From assembly GCA_028356125.1 (NCBI GenBank), contig JAOMTZ010000013.1:1-45849 (forward strand): 45,849 bases of DNA, given 5' to 3'. The notes beneath the pieces are model-generated. The model ran no database searches and was not told the origin of the DNA. It saw nothing but the letters and a program-made list of their open reading frames with translations. Origin of the DNA: Candidatus Poseidoniaceae archaeon. Its GTDB lineage: Archaea > Thermoplasmatota > Poseidoniia > Poseidoniales > Poseidoniaceae. Shown here in pieces: positions 16,690 to 25,191 of this stretch (positions are counted from its first letter, which is position 1; every line of letters starts with the position of its first letter). A program made the translations under genes and the position numbers.

Positions 16690-19083
16690 ATGGGTGTGAA
16701 GAAGTCTGCCTACCGCCAACCGGTGACTCCGGAAGGCCTCAAGGCTATCGAAAACGGCACCTTGACATGGCTAGATGATGAGATGTATAACAATCTCAAC
16801 ACTGGTGTTCTAGAACAATACCTCGAGGAAAAGAATCTCGAGGAAGCATTCGAAGTTTCCCACTGGGATACTCGCAAAGTTTTGCTCGGTATTGCAATCG
16901 GAGCAGTATTCTCTGGAGTAACTGCATACATCGGACTAAAGTTGGGTCTCGCAATTTCAGCAGCATGGTATATTGCATATGTACTAGGTATGGCACTCAA
17001 GTGGTCTCCTTCAGAAGTAAACATCGCAACTTCAGCAACTACTGGTGCCACCCATGCATCTACGGGATTTATTTTCACATTCCCTGCAATTTTCCTGTTA
17101 GCCGCAGATAAACAATACTGGTTATCAGACGGCCCCCTAATTGTATTGGGTGCTGGTGAAACTATCAGATTAGCATTCGTAGGAATAGTTGCTTCGATGT
17201 TTGCTGGGTTCTTGGGAGTGATGTACTTCATAATATTCAGAAGAGTTTGGTTGGTTGAAGATCCTCTCCCACTCCCTGGTTTCGAAGCAACCCTCAAGAT
17301 GTTAGATATCGCAAGCGATGTCAGCACTGGCGCCGTAGAGCACGCTAGGGAATCGCTGAAAACTATTGGAGTTTGGACTAGTATCACAATGCTTGCATTG
17401 TTTATCATTGAATATCCTCTGATTTACATGAAGGGTAAGACAATAGCTGTAACTGATTATTTGGCAGGTCTAGCATCTGCGGATGGTTTTGGTGTAGCAT
17501 CATTCTATTCAAAGGCCAAAATCCACCAACCTGGAGAAGTTGTCGATGGAGTCGCTAAAGGTCCTGCTCACTATGACCCCGAACAATGGTACAATCCGTT
17601 CATGTACACATATGTTGGAGTTGCTTTGACTCCTTCTATGTTCGCAATAGGTTGGTTCATGAAGACAAGAGTTGCTTTCTTGGTTAACCTTGGAACTATT
17701 GTCGGTTGGTTCTTCCTAGTGCCTCTTGCAGTCGCTTTCAATGTACCAGTTTACGAAGGTCAACTTGGTGCAAGCGTTCCTCTGCAAGATTTACCTGGTG
17801 CTTTGTATGCATCATGTATGGCTTCAGCAGTTAGCCAATCTGAAATTAGTGCATGTGGTGTTGAAACAGGAGCAGTTCAAATGTATGCCTTCTCTAAGGC
17901 AGTGCGTTTCATCGCAATCGGTGCGATTGTCGGTGGAGGAATATTTGGTCTTCTTAAGATGTGGAAAACATTTGCTAACATCTTCGTTGACATCGGCAAG
18001 GCATTCAAAGGAGATAGTGGGAAGGAGTACATGGAAGGTAAGGGATGGTATGAATGGCCTCTTGCGCACATTCCAATCTTCATGTTGCTAACATTTGGTT
18101 CGATGATCATAATCTTCATGCTTGGTGATTTCCCAATTATGGCAAGTATTGTATTCTCTCTAATTCTACTGATGACAACATTCCTTCTAGGAGCGATTGC
18201 TGTCAGAGTGATGGGTGAGACTGGAATTGAACCAGTATCTGGAACTTCTTTCATCGTTCTATTGATGTTATTCGGTGTATTCTTGAACTTCAACGAAGCA
18301 CTTGGTCTAACTACACAAGAAGCAGTTCTTTTGGGACTTGTAGGAACTACTGTATTCGGTTCAGCGATTTCAATGTCTGGAACAGTAATTGGAGACTACA
18401 AGAACAGTCTATACATTGGTAACCGTCCTTATCACATCTCAAAGGGTAACATCATGGGAGTTGTTCCTGGAGCAGTAATTGGTGCAGGAGTTGCAATCTT
18501 CTTGGCTAATGAATTGGCTCAAGGAAGAATCGATCTAATTGCTCCACAAGCAAACGCATTCGCAACATTCTCTGTTATATTTGCAGAAGGTCAAGGAGAT
18601 TTGATGTTACTATTGCTTGGATTCATGCTTGGAGTATTCGTCGAGTGGGCTACTGGAATGGGAACTTCATTCGGGCTAGGTATGTATTTGGATGTACCTC
18701 ACACACTCCCAATGCTAATTGGTGGCGTGGCCCGTGACAGATGGGAAGACAAGCAACTCAAGCCTCGTATTGAAGCGATTAAAGAGAAGGAAGGAACGGT
18801 CGTTGCAGAGAAGCAAAGAGCACTAATTCTTCTTGGAACTTTCATGGTTGCAGCAGGTCTGTTAACTGGTGAAGCATTCTTTGGAACCGAAAGCAGTATT
18901 CTATCGTTCGTCGATTCACTATGGGGCGAGGACTTTGGTTCAAGCATAACATGGCACTTTTTGCGACTTGGAAGCTTCGTAATGCTCAATGTAATGATCG
19001 GATATCTGATATATGCACTATTCAAGAGAGCAGGAGTCATCGGTGGCTCAGACTCTCAAGATGCTGAACTAGTAGAGGCGTGA
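16690..19083 (+). CDS. OPT family oligopeptide/metal-chelate transporter
   Basis: A 797-residue integral membrane protein of the OPT superfamily, which imports small peptides or metal-siderophore complexes with protons. The cytosolic N-terminal 60 residues precede about 14-16 hydrophobic helices. Family features are GVTAYIGLKLGLAISAAW in the first helices, repeated Gly-rich helices (MSGTVIGDYKNSLYIGNRP), and the late segment FVEWATGMGTSFGLGMYLD. The start is supported by a TGGTGA Shine-Dalgarno motif four bases before the ATG. It ends four bases before the DMT transporter gene, so the two are probably co-transcribed. Peptide import fits a protein-degrading marine heterotroph, but the substrate is inferred. 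Confidence 0.9.
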   Translation: MGVKKSAYRQPVTPEGLKAIENGTLTWLDDEMYNNLNTGVLEQYLEEKNLEEAFEVSHWDTRKVLLGIAIGAVFSGVTAYIGLKLGLAISAAWYIAYVLGMALKWSPSEVNIATSATTGATHASTGFIFTFPAIFLLAADKQYWLSDGPLIVLGAGETIRLAFVGIVASMFAGFLGVMYFIIFRRVWLVEDPLPLPGFEATLKMLDIASDVSTGAVEHARESLKTIGVWTSITMLALFIIEYPLIYMKGKTIAVTDYLAGLASADGFGVASFYSKAKIHQPGEVVDGVAKGPAHYDPEQWYNPFMYTYVGVALTPSMFAIGWFMKTRVAFLVNLGTIVGWFFLVPLAVAFNVPVYEGQLGASVPLQDLPGALYASCMASAVSQSEISACGVETGAVQMYAFSKAVRFIAIGAIVGGGIFGLLKMWKTFANIFVDIGKAFKGDSGKEYMEGKGWYEWPLAHIPIFMLLTFGSMIIIFMLGDFPIMASIVFSLILLMTTFLLGAIAVRVMGETGIEPVSGTSFIVLLMLFGVFLNFNEALGLTTQEAVLLGLVGTTVFGSAISMSGTVIGDYKNSLYIGNRPYHISKGNIMGVVPGAVIGAGVAIFLANELAQGRIDLIAPQANAFATFSVIFAEGQGDLMLLLLGFMLGVFVEWATGMGTSFGLGMYLDVPHTLPMLIGGVARDRWEDKQLKPRIEAIKEKEGTVVAEKQRALILLGTFMVAAGLLTGEAFFGTESSILSFVDSLWGEDFGSSITWHFLRLGSFVMLNVMIGYLIYALFKRAGVIGGSDSQDAELVEA

Positions 19084-19087
19084 ACCG

Positions 19088-20008
19088 ATGTCTCGCACAC
19101 CTCCACTTGTGTGGGGTTTGTTAGTAGCCGGAGTTCTTGGCGTATCCTCAGCGGGTGCAATCTTGTCACATGTTGATGAGATTCCACCTTTGATGCGTGC
19201 ATCTTGGAGGCTACAGATAACTGTCTTAATGTTGCTACCATTTGCAATATGGCAGTATAGTGAGATGGATGTATCTGACAAGCAAAGACTTACTGAGAAG
19301 AGAACAATACTGATTATTCTAGGCTCAGGACTTGCTTTGGCCGCCCATTTTGGCGCCTGGGTGTCCTCTTTGGACCACACCTCTCTTGCCCATTCGTTGC
19401 TATTTGTGACAAGCCATCCTATCATTATCGTAATTGGTACAGCCATTTTGGTTAGAAGACCACACAGGTTGGAAACTACTGGGGCCTTAATTGGTCTATT
19501 AGGTGCAGGTATCACTCTACTAGATGCCGGCAATGACGGAGAAGTCACTCTTTGGGGTGATATGCTTGCATTCGCAGGTGCTATCACTGTTGTAGGCTAC
19601 ATAGTGGCAGGAAGAATACTTCGTGAATGGATGCCAGTATTCGTGTATGCGGTACCAGTTACTCTAATCGGTGGAATTCTTCTAATTCCTTTTTCTATTC
19701 CCATGGGTGAGAAAACTGCAGCATTAGGATGGATTGAATCGGATTTACTTTCATGGTTCATATTGTTGGCTTTCTTGGCAGGTATAGTTGGACACACAGG
19801 ACTAAACGCATGTCTACGTTGGCTACCACCGCTAACGATATCATTTGCAGTAACACTAGAGCCAATTATTGGGGCCTTCATCGGGTGGTTCTTCTTCAGT
19901 GAAGCAATCCCTGGTAGATGGACTTGGATTGGCGGTTCAATCTTGATTGTGGGAATTCTGTTTGTGATTAAGGGCGGTGCTGAAAATGTCTTGGATACTT
20001 CTGACTAA
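19088..20008 (+). CDS. DMT superfamily transporter (EamA family)
   Basis: A 306-residue membrane protein with ten predicted helices arranged as two EamA repeats. The first covers about residues 8-145 and the second about 155-300. Hallmarks are the WRLQITVLMLLPFAIW region of repeat 1 and the closing LEPIIGAFIGWFFFSEAIPGRWTWIGGSILIVG, typical of the second EamA domain. It probably exports a metabolite such as an amino acid, although the substrate is unknown. It follows the OPT gene by 4 bp and its last 23 bp overlap the start of surE, suggesting one transcript. Confidence 0.88.
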   Translation: MSRTPPLVWGLLVAGVLGVSSAGAILSHVDEIPPLMRASWRLQITVLMLLPFAIWQYSEMDVSDKQRLTEKRTILIILGSGLALAAHFGAWVSSLDHTSLAHSLLFVTSHPIIIVIGTAILVRRPHRLETTGALIGLLGAGITLLDAGNDGEVTLWGDMLAFAGAITVVGYIVAGRILREWMPVFVYAVPVTLIGGILLIPFSIPMGEKTAALGWIESDLLSWFILLAFLAGIVGHTGLNACLRWLPPLTISFAVTLEPIIGAFIGWFFFSEAIPGRWTWIGGSILIVGILFVIKGGAENVLDTSD

Positions 20009-20912
20009 TGATGATGGGATTGATGCAACTAGTTTACAGATACTTGTAGACAGGTTACATGAGAAAGGACACAAGTTGATAGTATTCGCTCCTAGCGAAA
20101 ACAATTCAGCAGTGAGTATGAAAATTTCGCTAGGAATACCTCTTACAGTGGTAAATAGAAACGACCCAAGAGAAAACGTGCACCAATATGCGATTGGCGG
20201 AACTCCTTGTGATTGTGTAATCGCAGCATTAGATGGAGGATTGAAGAAATTACTACCAGGTATTATTCCAAAGTTAGTAGTCAGTGGAATCAATCTTGGG
20301 CCAAACATGAGTCAAGATGCATATCATAGTGGAACCATGGCTGCAGCAAGGGAAGCCGGAATGTATGGAGTACCTGCAATAGCATCCTCTTGGTCCTCTT
20401 TCGATCCAGAAGGGATGGAAGTTTCTGTTGATGCAACAGTGGGCTTAGTAGAGGCTGCATTAGCAGTATTACCTGAAACTCCTGCAAACCTAAACCGTCC
20501 TCATATCGACATCAACGAACCCCACCTTACCAGTTGGCCAAAAGCGTCTGCTCGATTATGGAGTAATGATTCAATTGCTGCTTTGCGTAATGCATTTGCT
20601 GCTGGTGAAATGTTCCTAAATCTGAATGTTCCACGTGGATGGAGTGGAAAATACAGTTCTACAAGGTTAGGAATGAGATGGTACAGGAATGCTATCACAT
20701 TCTCAGATGATACTTCGACATTCAAGCTAGGAGGGTCTAGTATTGATGTTGACGAGGTTGAGCGAGGAGATGTTGATTCTGATCTGGAAGGCATGGCTAG
20801 CGTTTCTTGCTTGCCTTCATGGCCTCAAACCCATCCTTTGGAGATGGATGTCGACTTGTTAGCATGGTCATTAGAGAACAGTCCTGAGGGAATGCCTATC
20901 TGGTTGCAGTAA
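19986..20912 (+). CDS. surE: 5'/3'-nucleotidase SurE
   Basis: Survival protein E, a divalent-metal phosphatase acting on nucleoside monophosphates. The 308-residue protein begins with the invariant LLTNDDGID (metal Asp9 and Asp10). It continues with APSENNSAVS (the conserved Asn/Ser of the active site), GTPCDCV and SGINLGPNMSQDAYHSGTMAAAREA. The N-terminal 200 residues are canonical. The C-terminal part is longer than the usual 250-residue proteins and contains an unplaced acidic segment (SIDVDEVERGDVDSDLEG). The ATG at 19986 is favoured over 19977 because it gives the family N-terminus directly. Confidence 0.92.
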   Translation: MSWILLTNDDGIDATSLQILVDRLHEKGHKLIVFAPSENNSAVSMKISLGIPLTVVNRNDPRENVHQYAIGGTPCDCVIAALDGGLKKLLPGIIPKLVVSGINLGPNMSQDAYHSGTMAAAREAGMYGVPAIASSWSSFDPEGMEVSVDATVGLVEAALAVLPETPANLNRPHIDINEPHLTSWPKASARLWSNDSIAALRNAFAAGEMFLNLNVPRGWSGKYSSTRLGMRWYRNAITFSDDTSTFKLGGSSIDVDEVERGDVDSDLEGMASVSCLPSWPQTHPLEMDVDLLAWSLENSPEGMPIWLQ

Positions 20913-21052
20913 TTTGTTTAGGCTTTTGATAACAATAATTACAATTGGCAATCCCCATTAAATCACTCACGCAGAGAACTGTCGTCTGGGTACCCTCGTT
21001 ATACCCATCAATACAGTGGGGGCCCCTTTGAATTATGCAATTAGAAACATCT

Positions 21053-21060
21053 AAATTATA
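21053..21060 (+). promoter_or_regulatory. probable TATA box of the lipoprotein gene
   Basis: AAATTATA lies 19-26 bp before the ATG at 21079, preceded by a purine-rich stretch (GAAACAT). The spacing predicts transcription beginning at or near the start codon, that is, a leaderless mRNA. The rest of the 166-bp gap after surE is unremarkable except for an 8-bp GGGGCCCC palindrome at 21019-21026. Confidence 0.45.
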
Positions 21061-21078
21061 ACACTTTTACAACGTGGT

Positions 21079-21591
21079 ATGAGGCCATTATCCATCGTTT
21101 CATTTCTGGTGTTGCTGATGCTTACTATGTCACTGTCAGGTTGTATTGATGAACAATCCAGAGATGATGACGGTGACGATGCTTCTGTAAGCCCATCCAT
21201 ATCACAAGTAGACACTAGTGCTGAAGACCATGAAGACTATCTATCGTCAGCAACAAATGACAATCTGATAAACTTTAACACAACTATAATTCAGAATGAA
21301 CAACTAATTTGGTCTGACTTAATTATAACTATCGCAGAAGATGACGATGGAACTAATGAAATCATTTGTACAAATCCAGGACAAACCCAGAGTAATGATT
21401 GTATAATTACAGAAGTATTCGGAAATGGTGACAACTACTTCGACCTTGAAGAAGTAGTTACGATATCAGAAAATGGCGTAGATTTGTGTTCACCTAGTTC
21501 ATGTAGCATTAGCCATGTAATTTTGTATCGCGATTCAATTCGTATGAGTGATGACCAACCAAGTTCGATTAGCAACGTCTACGTCGAATAA
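21079..21591 (+). CDS. predicted secreted lipoprotein of unknown function
   Basis: A 170-residue exported protein. Residues 1-21 form a signal peptide ending in a lipobox-like LSGC, so Cys22 is probably lipid-modified. The mature part starts with an acidic linker and contains a compact beta-rich domain (LIWSDLIITIAEDDDGTNEIICTNPG) with four further Cys in two close pairs (ICTNPG...DCI and LCSPSSCS), which could form disulfides. I do not recognise the domain, although archaeal type IV pilin-like or secreted domains can look similar. No partner gene is adjacent in an operon. Confidence 0.7.
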   Translation: MRPLSIVSFLVLLMLTMSLSGCIDEQSRDDDGDDASVSPSISQVDTSAEDHEDYLSSATNDNLINFNTTIIQNEQLIWSDLIITIAEDDDGTNEIICTNPGQTQSNDCIITEVFGNGDNYFDLEEVVTISENGVDLCSPSSCSISHVILYRDSIRMSDDQPSSISNVYVE

Positions 21592-21696
21592 CTTACCATT
21601 AACGCCTTTCAAAGAACTCATGTGCCTTTTGTATATGAATTATCAAAAATCAAACAAATGAAACAGTCAACAGACATATCATTCCCATGAAATCGC

Positions 21697-21718
21697 AAGG
21701 GGTTATCCGAAACCCCTT
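21697..21718 (+). terminator. stem-loop followed by T-rich tract, possible terminator
   Basis: AAGGGGTT (21697-21704) and AACCCCTT (21711-21718) form a perfect 8-bp stem around the six-base loop ATCCGA. The downstream sequence is T-rich (TTTGCATTTTATTTT). It lies about 105 bp after the lipoprotein stop, in the 215-bp gap before the DUF1295 gene. Archaeal termination depends mainly on T-tracts, so a processing or stability role is equally possible. Confidence 0.4.
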
Positions 21719-21806
21719 TGCATTTTATTTTCCAATACAAAGAGTATTCAGTGGGTCGATACAGACGCCACCTATTCTTACAGGGTTAAGCAGAATTATT
21801 AACAAT

Positions 21807-22730
21807 ATGAGGATACTAGAATCGGCGATAGCAATGGAATCTACTCGTCAAGATTTGCGATTAACAACTTTCGTAGTAGCTTCCGTGTTTATGATTGTCT
21901 TTTTGGTGGTTAGTGCTGTTGAAAACAATTCAGTCATTCTGAATGAATACTCTGCTGTACTATATTGTGCAGTGATTTGTATCGGTATACAATGGCTAGC
22001 ATGGATACCTGCATCTCTCGGCCAAACTGAACGCTACTATGATTTGACAGGCGGCTTAACCTATCTCACAGTAGTGGGATTCAGCCTTTGGGCAGGATCA
22101 CAGTCCGAACCTCCAAGTTCGAGAGAATTAATCGTCAGTTTACTTGTTATCATCTGGTCATTGCGTCTGTCAGTTTTTCTTTATCTTCGTATTCATCGAA
22201 CTGGAAAAGATGGACGCTTCGATAAACTCAAAACATCGCCTATCCGATTTCTTGTACCCTGGACTATTCAAGGACTGTGGGTTTTTCTAACAATGATAGT
22301 AGTTATTGTAATCAATAGTCAAGCAGGTTCAGCATCTGCATTAGGTATATGGGACGGTATTGGGTTGTCAATATGGATACTAGGATTTGGCATTGAAGCC
22401 ATAGCAGATAACCAAAAAACTGCATTCAATAAAGAATCGAGTAATCAGGGCAAGTGGATAGAAAGTGGCTTGTGGTCTTACTCTAGGCATCCTAACTACT
22501 TAGGCGAAATCCTTCTATGGACTGGAATCGCCTTCTTTGGAATATCTTGCTTTACAGGCCTAGAAAGAGTTGCTTGGATTTCACCAATATTCATTTATCT
22601 TCTGTTGACGAAAATCAGTGGAATTCCAATACTAGATAAACGAGCTTTAGAAAAGTGGGGAGATGATCCTGAATATCAAGAATATAGAGCTAATACTCCA
22701 GCACTTATCCCTCGATTAAAGAAAAAGTGA
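21807..22730 (+). CDS. DUF1295 membrane protein (steroid 5-alpha-reductase-like)
   Basis: A membrane protein of about 307 residues with seven or so helices. The C-terminal signature WSYSRHPNYLGEILLWTG and the ending GIPILDKRALEKWGDDPEYQEYRANTPALIPRL are diagnostic of DUF1295, a family related to steroid 5-alpha-reductases and isoprenyl methyltransferases. The reaction is not established; NAD(P)H-dependent reduction of a lipid-like double bond is the usual suggestion. A frame start at 21687 would place a stem-loop inside the coding region and add residues unlike the family, so 21807 (or Met at 21834) is chosen. Confidence 0.82.
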   Translation: MRILESAIAMESTRQDLRLTTFVVASVFMIVFLVVSAVENNSVILNEYSAVLYCAVICIGIQWLAWIPASLGQTERYYDLTGGLTYLTVVGFSLWAGSQSEPPSSRELIVSLLVIIWSLRLSVFLYLRIHRTGKDGRFDKLKTSPIRFLVPWTIQGLWVFLTMIVVIVINSQAGSASALGIWDGIGLSIWILGFGIEAIADNQKTAFNKESSNQGKWIESGLWSYSRHPNYLGEILLWTGIAFFGISCFTGLERVAWISPIFIYLLLTKISGIPILDKRALEKWGDDPEYQEYRANTPALIPRLKKK

Positions 22731-22757
22731 TAATACTCTAGAACTATTGGAATTATG

Positions 22758-23348
22758 TCACAATTGAAGTTGAATGCCTTCATCCAACAAGAAGTGAACA
22801 ATTGAGATACATGTGTGGCCTTGTAACCAAGATTTACCTAAACTTCTAGGAATGCCTCTATCGCACTCAAGCGGCTTGTCATCTCCTAGGATAAACCCGA
22901 TGTCTTCAATTGAGAAGTTACTTTGCTGTACTGCTGAATATAGATTTTTAGAATCCGCTTCTAATCTGATTGTTGGACAATCCCATTCATCTAAAGTCAT
23001 GTCTAAATCGCCGCCTCCATCATAGATTCCAGGACTTCTCTCAATCCAATGCCCTCTTGGTGGAATCGGCTCCTTAATCACTGCAGCAATCTTCCCTCCA
23101 ACCGCTCTTTCTTCTGCATGAATTCCTTTCAATTCGTTTGAAACAAATTTGATTCTTCGAGCTGGACCCGGTCCTCCAAGCAAAACCATGGTGAATTCAA
23201 CATCCTCTCTTATTCCGTGACTTGTGAGTAATGATGACATCAAGGCTCGCACCAAGACATCCATTCTACCTGCTCCGCCCGCCATGTCATTCAATGGCAA
23301 TTTTCCTTTTGCCATTGCACGTGTTCCAACTATGACAAATCGGCGCAC
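22758..23348 (-). CDS. trmY: tRNA (pseudouridine54-N1)-methyltransferase TrmY
   Basis: SPOUT-class methyltransferase that converts Psi54 of archaeal tRNA to N1-methylpseudouridine using S-adenosylmethionine. The 196-residue protein matches the family throughout: FVIVGTRAM at the N-terminus, LNDMAGGAGRMDVLVRAL, SHGIREDVEFTMVLLGGP, then the SPOUT knot region FILGDDKPLECD and SKSLG-like RSLGKSWLQGHTC. The GTG at 23348 is chosen because it gives the family's start and is preceded by a strong AGGTGA Shine-Dalgarno motif. A TTG 21 bases upstream would lie inside coaBC. It follows coaBC by 4 bp. Confidence 0.92.
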   Translation of the reverse strand: MRRFVIVGTRAMAKGKLPLNDMAGGAGRMDVLVRALMSSLLTSHGIREDVEFTMVLLGGPGPARRIKFVSNELKGIHAEERAVGGKIAAVIKEPIPPRGHWIERSPGIYDGGGDLDMTLDEWDCPTIRLEADSKNLYSAVQQSNFSIEDIGFILGDDKPLECDRGIPRSLGKSWLQGHTCISIVHFLLDEGIQLQL

Positions 23349-23352
23349 AAAA

Positions 23353-24534
23353 TCACCTATTGTTCTCAATCACAGACCGTATTGCATTACACATGTCGGA
23401 CTCTGTATTCAGTATGAAATGGGCTCCATGGGAATCAACAAGCCATCCTCTGGGCTTGTCTTCCTTACCATAATCTTCGATTCTGTTCGCAATAGTAGCA
23501 TTCATTCCTGAAGTTTCAATTTGTGCTACTGCACGGTGAACCAAATCTTTCTGTTTGATTCCACTTTCCAACTTGAAACCGATTCTTGTAGATCCTTTAC
23601 ACAATTCTTTCAGTTCCATTATGTGCTTTGCTCCCTCTTGTAATTGGATGTCGAGTTGTCCTTGTAGTGATGCGATTTTGCCTTCAACCGGCTCAGGGAT
23701 GACGTAATCCAGTACTGCAGCAGCGTGAATCCATACATCGATATCATCTTTGACAAGTGCTTTCAATTCTGCCAGCATTTCATCTGGCTCAGGACATTGG
23801 ATTTCCAAAGGTAACCAACTGGGACATTCTACAGTAGTAACTCCGCTAACACAAGTTACATCCATTCCATGTCGATACAAATCATCTGCGATTCGGAATC
23901 CTGTGCGCCCACTAGAGGTGTTTTGTACATAGCGTACATCATCAATTGCACTTCGAGTCGCACCAAGTGTTACAACAACTGATGTTGAGTTTTGATTTAC
24001 AAAGTGGGCGAGCCTAGCAACAGTTTCCTCATGGTTAGGAGTTTTCCTCTTACCTTCTTCTTCAGCACCCCATAGGATTCTAACACCGGACTTTACACAT
24101 TGCATTACTAAATCTTCAGTAACGGGGTCATTAGCCAGATCGTTATGCATTGAAGGAACCATCATGATTGGTGAGTTTCTTCCTCTTGCTGCGGAGAGTG
24201 CCATCAGGAGTGGACCGTTCATTAAACCATGAATGAATGAAGCCATGATGTTTCGAGTTGCAGGAGTTACCAATACTGCATCAAAGTTAGATAGGCCAGA
24301 TAGGTCTCCATCCCAATCAGTAATTACTTCTCCTTGAGATGCCCATCCTACAGCGAGTGGTGTTATGATTTCCTGGGCTGAAGGGGTCATGATGACGGTT
24401 ACTTCAGCACCATGCCGCCTTAGTTCACGAGCCAGCCTTACAGTGTCGACGGCAGCAATGCCCCCTGTGACACCAAGCAGTATGTGGCGCCCCTTCAAGG
24501 ACATGCCACGAAGCTCGACATCGGTGTCTCGCAT
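23353..24534 (-). CDS. coaBC: phosphopantothenoylcysteine decarboxylase / phosphopantothenate-cysteine ligase
   Basis: Bifunctional CoA-biosynthesis enzyme. The N-terminal FMN decarboxylase half (to about residue 185) shows LLGVTGGIAAVDTVRLARELRRHGAEVTVIMT and LVTPATRNIMASFIHGLMN. It also has MMVPSMHNDL, a variant of the usual PAMN-type motif. The ligase half (about 190-393) shows VVVTLGATRSAIDDVRYVQNTSSGRTGFRIADDL and the IHAAAVLDY region. The length of 393 is normal. The protein could begin at Met11 (MSLKGRHILLG), which fits the family well. It is co-directional with trmY and divergent from the small membrane protein gene. Confidence 0.92.
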   Translation of the reverse strand: MRDTDVELRGMSLKGRHILLGVTGGIAAVDTVRLARELRRHGAEVTVIMTPSAQEIITPLAVGWASQGEVITDWDGDLSGLSNFDAVLVTPATRNIMASFIHGLMNGPLLMALSAARGRNSPIMMVPSMHNDLANDPVTEDLVMQCVKSGVRILWGAEEEGKRKTPNHEETVARLAHFVNQNSTSVVVTLGATRSAIDDVRYVQNTSSGRTGFRIADDLYRHGMDVTCVSGVTTVECPSWLPLEIQCPEPDEMLAELKALVKDDIDVWIHAAAVLDYVIPEPVEGKIASLQGQLDIQLQEGAKHIMELKELCKGSTRIGFKLESGIKQKDLVHRAVAQIETSGMNATIANRIEDYGKEDKPRGWLVDSHGAHFILNTESDMCNAIRSVIENNR

Positions 24535-24608
24535 GATTGGGCCACAAGTCCCTGCTTCAATACGGCTTCGCCGGTTGATTCAACAACAAATGGCCCATCG
24601 GAGGGGGC

Positions 24609-25184
24609 ATGTCGGATGCTGATGAGATGATTCTTGCAGGCTCAAGGCCGACAGCAAGGAACCCAATTGATGATCTTCATTCCAAAACATCTACAGTTAT
24701 TTTGGTTGATGCTATTGTACTGTCGTGGTTACTTTTTGCTCTAACTGGAGTTCTAGGATTATCATTGGCGCCTGGAATTTTTGCAATTTTTGTATGGTTG
24801 GGATACCGAAAGAGAGCGGCATGGGCATATTGGTTTGGACCAATGATCATGGGTGGCGTCACCCTTGTTTTCTCAATTCTGTTATTCTTGCAATTGATGT
24901 ACCTGTTCACTGATGGTTCAGCATCAATTTTCATGATGCTAATTTTGGCATGGGCGATTTATTCCTCAGTTAGATTTGTCAGAATCCACTTTCATCCTGT
25001 TTACAAAATGGGATATAGTGGCCATTCAATATATGATGAAAATATCAATCTGCAAACCAATGAGATGTTAGCAGCATGTCCTACATGCTTAGCTGTATTA
25101 GCAGTAAATCCACTTTTGCTATCACGTGAAGACACTTGTCCTCACTGCGATTCGCCACTAGTGCTTGGAACTGAAGAGGAATGA
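24609..25184 (+). CDS. membrane protein with C-terminal zinc ribbon
   Basis: A 191-residue protein of unknown function. Residues about 32-120 contain three to four hydrophobic helices (VILVDAIVLSWLLFALTGVL, then the PMIMGGVTLVFSILLF segment, then IFMMLILAWAIYSSV). The C-terminal 40 residues hold two Cys pairs (CPTC and CPHC) that would form a cytosolic zinc ribbon. It is divergent from coaBC and convergent with the actin-like gene, with only 7 bp separating the stops. I do not recognise the family. Confidence 0.75.
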   Translation: MSDADEMILAGSRPTARNPIDDLHSKTSTVILVDAIVLSWLLFALTGVLGLSLAPGIFAIFVWLGYRKRAAWAYWFGPMIMGGVTLVFSILLFLQLMYLFTDGSASIFMMLILAWAIYSSVRFVRIHFHPVYKMGYSGHSIYDENINLQTNEMLAACPTCLAVLAVNPLLLSREDTCPHCDSPLVLGTEEE

Positions 25185-25191
25185 ATTCCGA

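Noticed and set aside
21019-21026. GGGGCCCC palindrome upstream of the lipoprotein gene
   Set aside because: Eight bases with no loop and no second copy nearby; could easily be chance.
21687-21806. N-terminal extension of the DUF1295 protein
   Set aside because: It contains a perfect stem-loop, lacks family similarity, and would place 40 odd residues before the first membrane helix.
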